A stretch of DNA of 64,000 bases, from NCBI GenBank assembly GCA_028284155.1, contig JANQSF010000016.1:1-64000 (forward strand). Direction: 5' to 3'. Below, piece after piece: positions 25,016 through 34,247 of this stretch. Each line of letters opens with the position of its first letter. Position 1 is the stretch's first letter. The DNA comes from Phycisphaeraceae bacterium. Lineage in GTDB: Bacteria; Planctomycetota; Phycisphaerae; Phycisphaerales; Phycisphaeraceae. A program made the position numbers and the translations under genes. The notes beneath the pieces are model-generated. The model was not told where the DNA came from and did not search any database. It was given only the letters and a program-made list of their open reading frames with translations.

Positions 25016-25822
25016 TCAAGCCGTTCGTCGACGGCGCGGCCGCGTGATGCCGAGCAACCCGAGCAGCGGCAGGCCGAGGCCGGCGGCGGCGGGGGAGGGG
25101 ACGACAGGTTTTGATGCGAGCCCATAAACAGCACTGTGACCAACGTCACCGACCAACGTCTTGGCGGCTGTCGAGGTATTGATGGAGTACAGCTTGCTAG
25201 AAGGATCCGTTCCAAAGAGTGTGTTGGTGTGGGAGTCAAAGGTCAACCCATAGATGATCCCAACTTCTCCAACCACTGTGCTGGCGGCTGTCGACGGATT
25301 GATGGACAGCAAATCCGGATCATCGGGATCACCGTTGCTGGCGTAAAGCGTATTCGAGTTCGGATCGAACGCGAGCCCGAGGATGTTTTCTGCATTGTTT
25401 ATGACCCCCACCAATGACGTTGCAGCTGTGGTCGTGTTGATCGTAAAGAGTCGATCAGTATTCGGTTCTGCGCCATAAAGCGTGTTGGTATTTGGATCGA
25501 AAGCCAAGCTTGTCGGGGTACTTGTTGTGAGATCACCCACCTTTGTCGCAAGGCCTGTTGTCGTATCGATCGTCAAGAGTGTGTCATTGAGTGAATCAAC
25601 GCCATACAAGGTGTCTGTGTTTGGGTCGTACGCCAGGCCTTGCACGTTCGGTCCCTCTGTACCCAAACCGCCAATGGCCGTCCCCGCCCCTGTCCCCGAG
25701 TCAATGTTCAGAAGCTCGTCATCGACAACGTCAGATCCAAAGATGATTGGGCCCGCGGCGACCGGCTGTGACACGAAGAACAGGAACAATACAGCTACGG
25801 AAAATGAAATGCGTCTCATCAA
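25016..25822 (-). CDS. PEP-CTERM-like secreted beta-propeller protein
   Basis: 268 aa. Signal peptide ('ISFSVAVLFLFFVSQPVAA'), then five to six repeats of about 40 residues of the form 'GLAYDPNTDTLYGVDS-LLTIDTTTG' (residues about 35-235), which fold as a beta-propeller. The C terminus 'VPSPAAAGLGLPLLGLLGITRPRRRRTA' has the three parts of a PEP-CTERM-type sorting signal: a Pro-rich 'VPSP', a hydrophobic stretch and an Arg-rich tail. Visibly less GC-rich than its neighbours. Likely a surface or exported protein processed by an exosortase (not in the window). Confidence 0.82.
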   Translation of the reverse strand: MMRRISFSVAVLFLFFVSQPVAAGPIIFGSDVVDDELLNIDSGTGAGTAIGGLGTEGPNVQGLAYDPNTDTLYGVDSLNDTLLTIDTTTGLATKVGDLTTSTPTSLAFDPNTNTLYGAEPNTDRLFTINTTTAATSLVGVINNAENILGLAFDPNSNTLYASNGDPDDPDLLSINPSTAASTVVGEVGIIYGLTFDSHTNTLFGTDPSSKLYSINTSTAAKTLVGDVGHSAVYGLASKPVVPSPAAAGLGLPLLGLLGITRPRRRRTA

Positions 25823-26030
25823 ATCGATCTCCTTTTAGTGGGCATTTACCCTAACTAGTTGTAAGCAAACTACGGTAATTCAGAGCCGTGCCCCAATCCC
25901 CCTAATCAGGGGTTGCCTTGCTCACATCGCTCCGATGGAGGTACTTCACCCTCATGGTTGGTCGGTCGAAACAGTGAATTTCAATGGAACATGGTTGCCG
26001 CGCCAGCCGGGGTCATTTGGTCCATGATTC

Positions 26031-26978
26031 CTAGTTGTTGGCCCCCGGCCAGGCATCCCACCAAGTCTTAAATGACTTCCACTGCGCTTCGATGAAGCCG
26101 CGTTGTGAGTCGGTGAGTTTGTCGGTCTGATTGAAGTGGTGCTGGTACTCGGGGTTGCCTTCCAGGACCATCAGGTGCTTGTAGTACAGCACAAGGTCCG
26201 GCCCTTCGTCGTACGTCGCCAGGACGTGCATCTCGTCGTCCAGTTCGGCTGCGAGTCGTCGCGCTTCGTAGTCACCGCCGGCAGCGCGTTCGCACAGTTC
26301 CATGAGGCGAAGGACCTGCACGGGCAGGGCGTTGCCGACGCCCGTGATCGCGCCGGCTGCGCCGCATCGGACGAATCCGTGGAAGACCTGCGTGTCGACG
26401 CCGACCATCAGCGTCAAGTCGGGGTCGCCGCTGGTGATGTGCTCGGCCGCGTAGGACAACGAGTCGGACCCGCCAAACTCCTTGAAGCCGATCAGGTTGG
26501 AGAACTCTGTGCGGAGATTGAAGAACAGTTCAGCCTTCGTTTCAAAACCGTAGTACGGGCTGTTGTAGATCACCGCGGGCAGGCCGGCGGCCGCCTTGAG
26601 GATGCCGGCGAAGTGCGCCCGCTGGGCCGCGCTCGACGTGCCGCGCGAGAGCACTCGGGGGATCACCATCAAGCCGGCCGCGCCGACCTTCGCCGCGTGC
26701 GCGGCGTGCTCGGCCGCGAGGCGCGGATTCTGCGCGCCCGTGCCGACGACCACCGGCACGCCCGCGGCGGCGAGCTTACCCACGCCCTCCTGCCGTTGGG
26801 CGTCCGACAGCAACGGCCAATCGCCCATCGACCCGCAGTAGACCACGGCCCGCATCCCGATCTGGATCAACTCCTGAGCCTTGGCGACCAGCGCGTCGAA
26901 GTCGGGCTGGCCGTCCGCGGTGCACGGCGTCATCAATGCTGGGATACAACCTCGGAAGATGGGTTCGGCGTCGGCCAT
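26031..26978 (-). CDS. DapA/NAL-family lyase (class I aldolase)
   Basis: 315 aa. TIM-barrel of the dihydrodipicolinate synthase family: 'RGCIPALMTPCTADGQPDFDAL', 'YCGSMGDWPLLS' (GSMGD in place of the usual GTTGE), Y138 in 'AVIYNSPYYG', and Schiff-base K166 in 'NLIGFKEFGGSD'. Such enzymes condense or cleave pyruvate-like substrates. The altered GTTGE motif argues against a true DHDPS; related enzymes act on hydroxyproline, KDG or sialic-acid derivatives. No neighbouring catabolic operon settles the substrate. Confidence 0.85.
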   Translation of the reverse strand: MADAEPIFRGCIPALMTPCTADGQPDFDALVAKAQELIQIGMRAVVYCGSMGDWPLLSDAQRQEGVGKLAAAGVPVVVGTGAQNPRLAAEHAAHAAKVGAAGLMVIPRVLSRGTSSAAQRAHFAGILKAAAGLPAVIYNSPYYGFETKAELFFNLRTEFSNLIGFKEFGGSDSLSYAAEHITSGDPDLTLMVGVDTQVFHGFVRCGAAGAITGVGNALPVQVLRLMELCERAAGGDYEARRLAAELDDEMHVLATYDEGPDLVLYYKHLMVLEGNPEYQHHFNQTDKLTDSQRGFIEAQWKSFKTWWDAWPGANN

Positions 26979-27063
26979 GCGTGCTCCAGTCCGGTTGTTG
27001 GCTCAGGTGAGGGGCGTCATGGTACAACGACTGCGGCGCTTCGGCTGCGCACTGGCCGTGCTC

Positions 27064-27194
27064 GGCAGTGGTTCACTTCCAATTCGGCGACTGTCTCGTG
27101 CCACGGCCGTGTCGGCCGTGTGGTGCAGCAAGGACGCTCCGCACGGCCGACACGGCCGTGGCACAATACACGATCTTCAAAGTAAACCACTGCC
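27064..27194. repeat. Nested palindrome, family B (copy 1)
   Basis: A 23-bp perfect inverted repeat (27098-27120 with 27142-27164, reading GTGCCACGGCCGTGTCGG and on) inside an outer pair of 15-base arms with one mismatch (27064-27078 with 27180-27194, GGCAGTGGTT-type). A diverged copy of the inner part is at 44730-44795. It lies between the DapA-family gene and the Na/Pi transporter gene. Confidence 0.75.
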
Positions 27195-27215
27195 CCGCGC
27201 TTCGGCCGCGCCGCG

Positions 27216-29444
27216 TTACTTCTCACCCGTCACGGCCTCGGCGATGTTCAGGATGTGGTCGCGGACGCGGCGGTAGCCGTTGAGTTGGCGGTGCAGAGTC
27301 ACGCTGACGCGCGGCGGCAGGCCGTTGGCGCCCATGCTGTCCAGCGTCGTGCGGCGCACCTCGCGGATGCGCTGGTTGATCTCCTGTCCGCGCGGCGCAG
27401 CCTCGTCCGACTTCTCCCCCTCGCCGGATCGGGCCAACTCGTTCACGAGGTCGAGGTACTGTGCGACCATGTCGTGCAGCGCGAGCAACTCGGTCGGGTC
27501 TTCCGGCGGCAGGTTGTCAACTTCGGCGCGGAGCTTGACCTGGTATTTGAGGATGCGGGCGAGGTAGTCGCTGACCGACTCGTACTCGTCGCCCATGCGC
27601 AGTTGCCGCCTCGCCTCGTCCGTCAGGTCGTGCGGGATATTGGCTGACAGCAGGTTGGTCATGAACGTAACGATCTCGTCCTGGATCAGGTCGATCCGCT
27701 GCTCGGTGTCTTTGACCCGCTGCACGATTGTTTCGTTGGTCTGCGGGTTGGCCAGCACCTGTCTGATCTGCTTCATCATCTGGGCGCAGCCGTCAGCCAT
27801 GTGCATGATCTCGACGTGCGACTGCTCGATCGCGATGACGGGCGACTCGAGGATGCGCATGTCGAGGTTGGTCAGCTTCGGCTCGCTGTCCGTCTTCTTG
27901 TCGGGCACCAGCCTTTGCAGGATGCGCGCAACGACGCCCGCGAACGGCAGGAACATCAGCGTGTTGACGACGTTGAAGCCCGTGTGAGTCGCGGCGATCG
28001 CGCCGGTCACCTCTTCGCCGACGTGGCCGTCCATGTCGCCGACCACGATGTACTTGATGAGCTTGATATAGAACGGGAACAGCGCGGTGATCCACGCGAC
28101 ACCTGCCATGTTGAACAGGACGTGGAAGTAGGCCGCGCGTTTGGCGTTGGTCGTCGCGCCCAGCGACGCAAGCCACGCGGTGATCGTCGTGCCGACATTT
28201 TCACCGAGCACCAGCGCCGCTGCCGTCTCGTACGGGATGACGCCCATCTGCGCCAAGCCGATCGTGATGCCCAGCGTCGCCGACGACGACTGCACGATGA
28301 ACGTCAACACGCACCCCACGGCCGCGCACTTGAGCACGCCGAGATAAGTGTCAGCCGAAAACGTCTCGAACCACGCCTCGAACGCTGGCAGTTCCTTGAC
28401 GATCGCGAACCCGTCCTTCATCAATTCCAGGCCGAGGAACACCATGCCCAGGCCCATGACCGCCATCGACGTGTACCGCGCCCGGTCGCGCTTAAGGAAC
28501 AGGTAGCCGAACGCCGCGACGCCGGCGATCGGCAGGCCGTACTTCCCGATCTTCAGAACGAGAATCCACCCGGTGATCGTCGTGCCGATGTTCGCGCCCA
28601 TGATGACGCCGATCGCCTGCGCCAGCGTCATCAAGCCGCAACTGACGAAGCCGACGGTCATGACCGTCGTGATCGAACTGGATTGCACGACCGTGGTGAC
28701 CAGCGTGCCGACGCCCGTGGCCATAACGCGGTTGTTCGTCACCGCGCCGATCATGCGGCGAAGCCGTTTACCCGCCACGGCCTGCAACCCGTCGGACATG
28801 CTCTTCATGCCCAGCAGGAAGATGCCCAGCCCGCCGACGACGGTCATGGCCAACTTCCAGAAGTCCGGGTCCCACACCTGCACGTTGAACTTGCTGTGGA
28901 TCACGTCGCCCGACGCCTGCCGCGCCTCGATGATGATCTCGGTCTTGCCGACGCTGCCCGGTTCGAGCACCAGCGTGGCGCTGTCTTCAATCGTCGCGCC
29001 GACGACCTTCTTCTTCTTGTTCAGGACGATGTCGATCGACGTGACTTTGTCGACGGTGTCCGCGTTGGCGAACAGCGGGCGGATGTCGATGACCGTCTTG
29101 GGCGACCCCTTGAGAATCTTGAAGTCGGGGACCAGCCGTTTGATGACGCGCTTGCCGTCGGCGTCGGGCGCCGCTGCGTTTTCGTCACCGTCGGCCGACG
29201 TGTCGTCCGCGTCGTCGTTCGGATCGGGGTTCGCGAGGGCCGTGGCCGGCAGGGCGTGGACGGGTTGCAGCGTCTGCGCATGCGTCGTGGGCGCACCGCG
29301 GTCAACGTTCCAGGAGTAGACGAGCACCAACGCCGCGGCCAGGGCGATCGCCAGCCGCGCGACGGGCCAGCGCGGGCGACGACCACTCGGCCGGCTGTGA
29401 TTCGGTTGGTCGTCCAGGCTCGCTCGGCCGAGGTCGCGCTTCAT
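27216..29444 (-). CDS. Na/Pi cotransporter family protein with PhoU-like tail
   Basis: 742 aa. An N-terminal membrane anchor (about 25-45) leads to a periplasmic beta-sandwich-like region of about 150 residues ('SIDIVLNKKKKVVGATIEDSA'), unusual for the family. The transporter core (about 205-530) contains two inverted QSSS motifs ('VVQSSSITTVMTVGFVSCG' and 'IVQSSSATLGITIGLAQMG') with 'MGANIGTTITG' and 'GENVGTTITA', the sodium/phosphate binding repeats of the NptA/PNaS family. A cytoplasmic PhoU-like helical domain (about 570-742) follows. Predicted Na+-driven phosphate uptake or efflux in the inner membrane. Confidence 0.9.
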   Translation of the reverse strand: MKRDLGRASLDDQPNHSRPSGRRPRWPVARLAIALAAALVLVYSWNVDRGAPTTHAQTLQPVHALPATALANPDPNDDADDTSADGDENAAAPDADGKRVIKRLVPDFKILKGSPKTVIDIRPLFANADTVDKVTSIDIVLNKKKKVVGATIEDSATLVLEPGSVGKTEIIIEARQASGDVIHSKFNVQVWDPDFWKLAMTVVGGLGIFLLGMKSMSDGLQAVAGKRLRRMIGAVTNNRVMATGVGTLVTTVVQSSSITTVMTVGFVSCGLMTLAQAIGVIMGANIGTTITGWILVLKIGKYGLPIAGVAAFGYLFLKRDRARYTSMAVMGLGMVFLGLELMKDGFAIVKELPAFEAWFETFSADTYLGVLKCAAVGCVLTFIVQSSSATLGITIGLAQMGVIPYETAAALVLGENVGTTITAWLASLGATTNAKRAAYFHVLFNMAGVAWITALFPFYIKLIKYIVVGDMDGHVGEEVTGAIAATHTGFNVVNTLMFLPFAGVVARILQRLVPDKKTDSEPKLTNLDMRILESPVIAIEQSHVEIMHMADGCAQMMKQIRQVLANPQTNETIVQRVKDTEQRIDLIQDEIVTFMTNLLSANIPHDLTDEARRQLRMGDEYESVSDYLARILKYQVKLRAEVDNLPPEDPTELLALHDMVAQYLDLVNELARSGEGEKSDEAAPRGQEINQRIREVRRTTLDSMGANGLPPRVSVTLHRQLNGYRRVRDHILNIAEAVTGEK

Positions 29445-29520
29445 GCGGTCGAATCCCCTGTCGCCGGGCGGTCAATACGGCCCATCGCCGCACGTCAGGC
29501 GGGCATCCGGCCCGCGTACG

Positions 29521-29541
29521 CCAACCCGCCCGGCGGGTTGG
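29521..29541. terminator. Short GC palindrome between minus-strand genes
   Basis: CCAACCCGCC and GGCGGGTTGG flank a single base, so it folds as a tight hairpin. It lies between the sulfatase stop (29608) and the transporter start (29444), both on the minus strand. No T-run, so termination is only a possibility. Confidence 0.4.
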
Positions 29542-29607
29542 GCCGGGAGTATACCCAATTGTTAACGATTGGTTAAGAAATGATGAGCGTGCCGGCGAAT
29601 GAGGGCG

Positions 29608-31056
29608 TCAACGCCGCGGCGCACGCACTTTCCAGTTCAGGTCGGGCTCGTGCATCTTGTCCAGCAGGTTCGCCGCGTGCTTCGCCAGGTCGGGGCGGCG
29701 CTTCGCGTAGTCGCGCTTCTCGCCCGCGTCGTTGGACATGTCGTACAGCTCGATCGGCCCGGTGAACATCGGCTTGCGGATCGCCTTCCACTTGCCGAAC
29801 CGCACGGCCTGCGCCGACCCGCGCTCGTAAAACTCCCAATACATCTTCGACTTGCGATTCCAACGCTTCTCGCGCGGCTGACCCTTCAACGGCCCGGCAA
29901 AGCTGTCGCTGTCGATGCCGTCCGGCGGCTCGACGCCCGCGAGTTCAGCGAACGTCGCCATGAAGTCGCCGAAGTACCAGTGCGCGTCATCGACCGTGCC
30001 GTTATCGTCGCCTGGTTGAACAGTGCCCGGCCAATACGCGACCGTCGGCACGCGAATGCCGCCCTCCGTCAGGTCGCGCTTGATCCCGCGCAACGGGCCG
30101 TTGGAGTCGAAGAAGTCAGCCTTGTGGCCGCCTTCCTGGTGCGGGCCGTTGTCCGACGTGAAGATCACCAGCGTGTCCTTGTCGATCCCCAACTCCTTCA
30201 GCAGGTCGACAATGCGCCCCGTGTCGCGGTCGATGTTGCGGATCATCGCCGCAAAACCCTTCTCCGGCTCCGGCCAATCCTTTGACGCGAACTCACCGAG
30301 GTCGGGCACGTCCATCCCCTTGTTCCCCGCCTCGTTGTTCGCGTGCGGCACGTTCATCGCAAAGTAAAGGAAGAACGGCTTGTCCTTGTTCATCTTGATG
30401 AACGACAGCGCGTCTTCAATGAACAGGTCGGGCGCGTATTGCCCCTTCTTGACCGCGACGCCCCGCCCGGCCTGCGGCAGCTTCGGGTCCTGGTACGGCT
30501 TCCACTTCTCCGCCACGACGTTGTCGAGCTTCACGACCTTGCCGTTGCGGATGAGGAATTCGGGGTAGAAGTTGTGCGCATGCCACATGTTGACGTAGCC
30601 GAAGAAGTGGTCGAAGCCGACGTCGTTCGGGTTCGTGAAGTTGTCCGGCGTGCCCACACCCCACTTGCCGATGCAGGCCGTCTTGTAGCCCGCGCCCTTG
30701 AGCACCGACGCGAGCGTCGGCTGACCGGGTTGAATCACGATTGGCGCCGTCGAGTTGCCGCGCACGACGGTGCGCCCCATGTGACGCCCCGTGAGCAACA
30801 CGCTCCGCGACGGCGCGCAGACGGTGCAGCCCGCGTAGAACTGCGTGAAGCGCATGCCGTGTTTCGCCATCGCATCCAGCCGCGGCGTCTTGAGCGTCTG
30901 TTGCCCGAAGCTGCCGAGGTCGCCGTACCCCAGGTCGTCGGCGAGAATCAGCACGATGTTCGGCTGCTTGCGCTGCGCATATGCGTCAGTCGCAACGCCA
31001 AGCGTCATCATCAGGCCAAGAATCAAGAGCAGGGCGGTGGTGGATCGCAATGGCAT
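29608..31056 (-). CDS. Secreted arylsulfatase-type sulfatase
   Basis: 482 aa with a signal peptide (cleavage near 'AYA-QR'). Metal ligands in 'NIVLILADDLGYGDLG', canonical formylglycine motif C80-A-P-S-R followed by 'SVLLTGRHMGRTVVRGN', 'CIGKWGVG', and 'VIFTSDNGPHQEGGH' for further active-site residues. Resembles S1-family arylsulfatases (S1_16/S1_20-like) of planctomycetes acting on sulfated polysaccharides. Substrate not assigned. Confidence 0.92.
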   Translation of the reverse strand: MPLRSTTALLLILGLMMTLGVATDAYAQRKQPNIVLILADDLGYGDLGSFGQQTLKTPRLDAMAKHGMRFTQFYAGCTVCAPSRSVLLTGRHMGRTVVRGNSTAPIVIQPGQPTLASVLKGAGYKTACIGKWGVGTPDNFTNPNDVGFDHFFGYVNMWHAHNFYPEFLIRNGKVVKLDNVVAEKWKPYQDPKLPQAGRGVAVKKGQYAPDLFIEDALSFIKMNKDKPFFLYFAMNVPHANNEAGNKGMDVPDLGEFASKDWPEPEKGFAAMIRNIDRDTGRIVDLLKELGIDKDTLVIFTSDNGPHQEGGHKADFFDSNGPLRGIKRDLTEGGIRVPTVAYWPGTVQPGDDNGTVDDAHWYFGDFMATFAELAGVEPPDGIDSDSFAGPLKGQPREKRWNRKSKMYWEFYERGSAQAVRFGKWKAIRKPMFTGPIELYDMSNDAGEKRDYAKRRPDLAKHAANLLDKMHEPDLNWKVRAPRR

Positions 31057-31231
31057 CGTCAGGTCGTTCCTGTCGCTGAGGGCTTGAGGTAGGTCAGGTC
31101 ATCGACCTGACAACAGATCTCTCTGAAGCCGGTTGACGGTGGGTTGTCCCGGCCCAAGACGCACAGGATAACACGGCCCGTCGGAGGTTGGCAGGTGATG
31201 CGCCTTCAAACGACTCGTTACCATGTGAAAC

Positions 31232-32518
31232 ATGACACACGCGATCCGCCTGTTCCTCGCCGTTGTTTTGACATTCGCGACCTTGTGGCCGGCCATGCCC
31301 GCCGACGCGCAAAGCGACGGCGAGCCGATCACCGTCGGCCCCAACGATTGGCCCTGGTGGCGAGGCCCGATGAGCAACGGCCACGCCGCGCCGAACCAGA
31401 AGCCGCCGCGGCAGTGGAGCGCGTCGAAGAACATCCTTTGGAAAGTTGACCTGCCGGGCCGCGGCCACGCGTCGCCGACCGTCGTCGGCGACGACGTCTA
31501 CCTGCCCACAGCCGACCACGGCACCAACCAGCAACTGGTCATCTGCTACGACCGCGCGACGGGCAAGGAGAAGTGGCGCACGGTCGTGCACGACGGCGGC
31601 CTGATGTCGGGTAACAAGAAGGCGTCGCAGGCGTCGTGCACCATCGCCTGCGACGGCAAGCGGCTATACGTCAACTTCGTCAACGGCGGCGCAGCCCACA
31701 CGACGGCCCTGGACCGTTCGGGCAAGAAACTCTGGCAGAAGCGGCTCACGAAATACACGATCCACCAGGGCTATGGCTCGTCGCCCGCGTTCTACAGGTC
31801 GCTCGTGATCGTCTCGGCGGACAACAAGGCTGGCGGCGTGATCGCCGCGCTCGACCGCAAGTCCGGCGACGTGGTCTGGAAGATCGATCGGCCGAAGAAA
31901 CCCAACTACGCCTCGCCGCGCATCGTCCGCGCCGCCGGCCGTGACCAACTCGTCTTCACCGGCTGCGATCTCGTCACCAGCCTCGACCCGATGACGGGCA
32001 AGACGATCTGGGAGATCGCCGGCGCGACGACCGAATGCGTCACGACGACCGTCACCGACGGCACGCATGTCTACTCCAGCGGCGGCTACCCGAAGAACCA
32101 CGTCGCCGCGATCAAGGCTGACGGCTCCGGCAAGATCGCCTGGCGGAACGGCACACGCGTCTACGTGCCGTCGATGTTCGTCAAAGACGGCTACCTCTAC
32201 GCCGTGGCCGATGCGGGGCAGGCTGTGTGCTGGAAGTCGGACACGGGCAAGGAAATGTGGAGCGAGCGTTTGCGCGGGTCGTTCAGCGCGTCGCCCGTGC
32301 TCGTCGGCGACCACGTCTACGCCGTCAACGAAAAGGGCACGACCTACGTCTACAAGATCAGCCCGCAGGCATTCGACCTGATCGCGGAAAACCAACTCGG
32401 CAACGAGGCGCTCTCGACGCCGGCGATCTGCGGCGGACGGATCTACATGCGCGTCGCGGAGCGCAGGAACGGCAAGCGGCAGGAGTCGTTGTATTGCATC
32501 GGCACGACGGGCGAGTAA
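31232..32518 (+). CDS. PQQ-type beta-propeller secreted protein (BamB-like)
   Basis: 428 aa with a signal peptide ('LFLAVVLTFATLWPAMPADA-QS'). Repeated blades with the 'GxKxW' type motif ('ATGKEKWR', 'RSGKKLWQKR', 'KSGDVVWKI', 'MTGKTIWEI', 'DTGKEMWSER') define a PQQ-like (pyrrolo-quinoline quinone/BamB) propeller of about seven blades. The opening 'DWPWWRGPMSNGHA' is the 'WPxWRGPxxNG' signature common to planctomycete members. No PQQ site is certain. Divergent from the sulfatase gene across 175 bases. Role unknown. Confidence 0.85.
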   Translation: MTHAIRLFLAVVLTFATLWPAMPADAQSDGEPITVGPNDWPWWRGPMSNGHAAPNQKPPRQWSASKNILWKVDLPGRGHASPTVVGDDVYLPTADHGTNQQLVICYDRATGKEKWRTVVHDGGLMSGNKKASQASCTIACDGKRLYVNFVNGGAAHTTALDRSGKKLWQKRLTKYTIHQGYGSSPAFYRSLVIVSADNKAGGVIAALDRKSGDVVWKIDRPKKPNYASPRIVRAAGRDQLVFTGCDLVTSLDPMTGKTIWEIAGATTECVTTTVTDGTHVYSSGGYPKNHVAAIKADGSGKIAWRNGTRVYVPSMFVKDGYLYAVADAGQAVCWKSDTGKEMWSERLRGSFSASPVLVGDHVYAVNEKGTTYVYKISPQAFDLIAENQLGNEALSTPAICGGRIYMRVAERRNGKRQESLYCIGTTGE

Positions 32519-32538
32519 ATGGGTCGTCCTGGATTGGG

Positions 32539-32613
32539 TGCCTGTGAATAAGCGAAGCGTTTCACGGTATTGAGCGTCCAGCTCTGTGAGACGCTTCGCT
32601 TATTCACAGGCAC
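32539..32613. repeat. REP-like palindrome, family A (copy 2)
   Basis: Arms 32539-32567 and 32585-32613 are near-identical to the arms of the copy at 15594-15668, with a different 17-base loop. It sits between the convergent PQQ-propeller and DUF1501 genes and may act as terminator for both. Confidence 0.75.
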
Positions 32614-32639
32614 CCTGCGCAACCCGCGAGTAGCTCCCG

Positions 32640-34088
32640 CTACGCCAACACCTCACTGATCATATTCCCCGCCACGTCGGTCAATCGGAAATCGCGCCCG
32701 TTAAACCGATACGTCAACCGCGTGTGCTCCAACCCGAGCAGGTGCAGCACGGTCGCGTGGATGTCGTGCACGCTCACGCGGTCTTCGACCGACTTGTAGC
32801 CGAACTCGTCGGTCGCGCCGTACTGCGCACCGCCCTTGACACCCGCGCCGGTCATCCAGGTCGTGTACGCGTGCGGGTTGTGGTCGCGGCCCTTGCCGCC
32901 CTGCGAGTCCGACGTTCTGCCGAACTCGCCGCCGTAGATCACCAGCGTGTCTTCGATCAGCCCGCGCGATTTCAGGTCGCTCAGCAGCGCAGCCGTCGGC
33001 TGATCGACGGTCGACGCGCACGCGCGGTGGTTGACGTTGATGTCGTTGTGTCCGTCCCAAGGCACGTCGCCGACGCCGCCGCCGGGCGTCTTGGGGATCG
33101 CGGGGAAGACCTGCACAAAACGCACGCCGCGCTCGATCAATCGTCGCGCGATCAGACACTGCCTGCCGTAGTCTTTGCTGTCAGGCCGATTCAGCCCATA
33201 CATCTCCTGGATGTGCTTCGGCTCCTGCGACACGTCGAACACTTCGGGCGCCGCCGTCTGCATCCGGTACGCCAGTTCAAACGACTCAAGCCGCGCAGCC
33301 AGATCGGAATCGAACGGCCGGCGCTTGAGGTGGTCGCGGTTCGATGCACGCAGCAGGTCGAGCATCGAGCGTTGCTGCGGGTCGTTCATCTCCGCGTGGC
33401 GTTGCAGGTTGGCGATCGGCTTGCCCTGCCGCGGGTCGAGCGCGGTGGCCTGGTAGACCGAGGGCAGAAAGCCACTCGACCAGATCGGGTCGTTGCCGCG
33501 CGGCTTCGTCCCGTGCATCACGACATAGGCGGGCAGGTTCGTGTTCTCGCTGCCCAGCCCGTACGTCACCCACGACCCCATGCTCGGGAAGCCCTGGCGG
33601 ATCATGCCGCTGTTCATCTCGAGCATGGCCGGCGTGTGGTTGTTCGACTGCGAGTAGCACGAGTAGATGAACGCCAGGTCGTCCGCGTGCTGCGACAGGT
33701 TCGGGAACAGTTCGCTCATCCACGCGCCGGATTGCCCGTGCTGCTTGAACTTGAATGGCGAACCGAGGCACTTGCCCGTCGTCGTGAAGAACCCAGTCTT
33801 CGGGTCGGCCCCGTTGAGCTTCTCGCCGCTGCGTTTTTGCAGCACGGGCTTGTAGTCGAACGTATCGACCTGCGACGGGCTGCCGGTCTGGAACAGCCAG
33901 ATGACAGCCTTGGCCTTGGGCGAGTAGTGGGGGTGTTGTGCAGCAAGCGGGTTCGTCGCGCTCGCCGACGACGCGACCGCACCAGTCTGGTGCAACAACG
34001 ACGTGAACGCCAACGACCCGAAGCCGAGGCCGGCCCGTTCGAGGAAACGTCGGCGTGAGGTGAGAAACGATGATGCGCGATCGGTCAT
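32640..34088 (-). CDS. DUF1501 Tat-exported protein
   Basis: 482 aa from the ATG at 34088 (an in-frame ATG at 34127 is less likely; AAGGCGACG precedes 34088). Twin-arginine signal 'TSRRRFLERAGLGFGSLAF'. DUF1501 markers: 'AKAVIWLFQTGSPSQVDTFDYKP', 'PAMLEMNSGM', 'GLGSENTNLPAYVVM', 'IYGGEFGRTSDSQGGKGRDHN' and 'HDIHATVLHLLGLEHTRLTYRFNGRDFRLTDV'. Related to the alkaline-phosphatase-like fold. Encoded downstream of a PSD1 cytochrome protein on the same strand, the usual planctomycete partner. Confidence 0.92.
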   Translation of the reverse strand: MTDRASSFLTSRRRFLERAGLGFGSLAFTSLLHQTGAVASSASATNPLAAQHPHYSPKAKAVIWLFQTGSPSQVDTFDYKPVLQKRSGEKLNGADPKTGFFTTTGKCLGSPFKFKQHGQSGAWMSELFPNLSQHADDLAFIYSCYSQSNNHTPAMLEMNSGMIRQGFPSMGSWVTYGLGSENTNLPAYVVMHGTKPRGNDPIWSSGFLPSVYQATALDPRQGKPIANLQRHAEMNDPQQRSMLDLLRASNRDHLKRRPFDSDLAARLESFELAYRMQTAAPEVFDVSQEPKHIQEMYGLNRPDSKDYGRQCLIARRLIERGVRFVQVFPAIPKTPGGGVGDVPWDGHNDINVNHRACASTVDQPTAALLSDLKSRGLIEDTLVIYGGEFGRTSDSQGGKGRDHNPHAYTTWMTGAGVKGGAQYGATDEFGYKSVEDRVSVHDIHATVLHLLGLEHTRLTYRFNGRDFRLTDVAGNMISEVLA

Positions 34089-34112
34089 GTTTTCGTCGCC
34101 TTTTGATTTAAA

Positions 34113-34243
34113 ACCACAGATGAACACAGATGGACACAGATGAAGACAATTGATTAAGTAATACGTTCACCCCTAACGCCCGCGGACCGCCGTCCGCGGG
34201 CTTTCCGCTCCCCATCTGTGTTGATCTGTGTTCATCGGTGGTT
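34113..34243. repeat. ACCACAGATGAACACAGATG inverted repeat with internal hairpin
   Basis: Arm 34113-34143 (ACCACAGATGAACACAGATG type) pairs with 34213-34243 (CATCTGTGTTGATCTGTGTT type). Between them GCCCGCGGA (34178-34186) and TCCGCGGGC (34193-34201) form a nine-base perfect hairpin. Partial tandem words of the same family recur at 49798-49825. It lies between the PSD1 gene stop and the DUF1501 start. Confidence 0.65.
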
Positions 34244-34247
34244 CCTT

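Noticed and set aside
27801-29576. 591-codon plus-strand open frame
   Set aside because: Antisense to the Na/Pi cotransporter; Arg/His/Asp-rich with no recognisable motif, as expected from high-GC shadow frames.
34113-34243. Possible CRISPR-like short repeats (ACACAGATG words)
   Set aside because: Too few, unequal spacing and arranged as an inverted repeat; no cas genes in the window.
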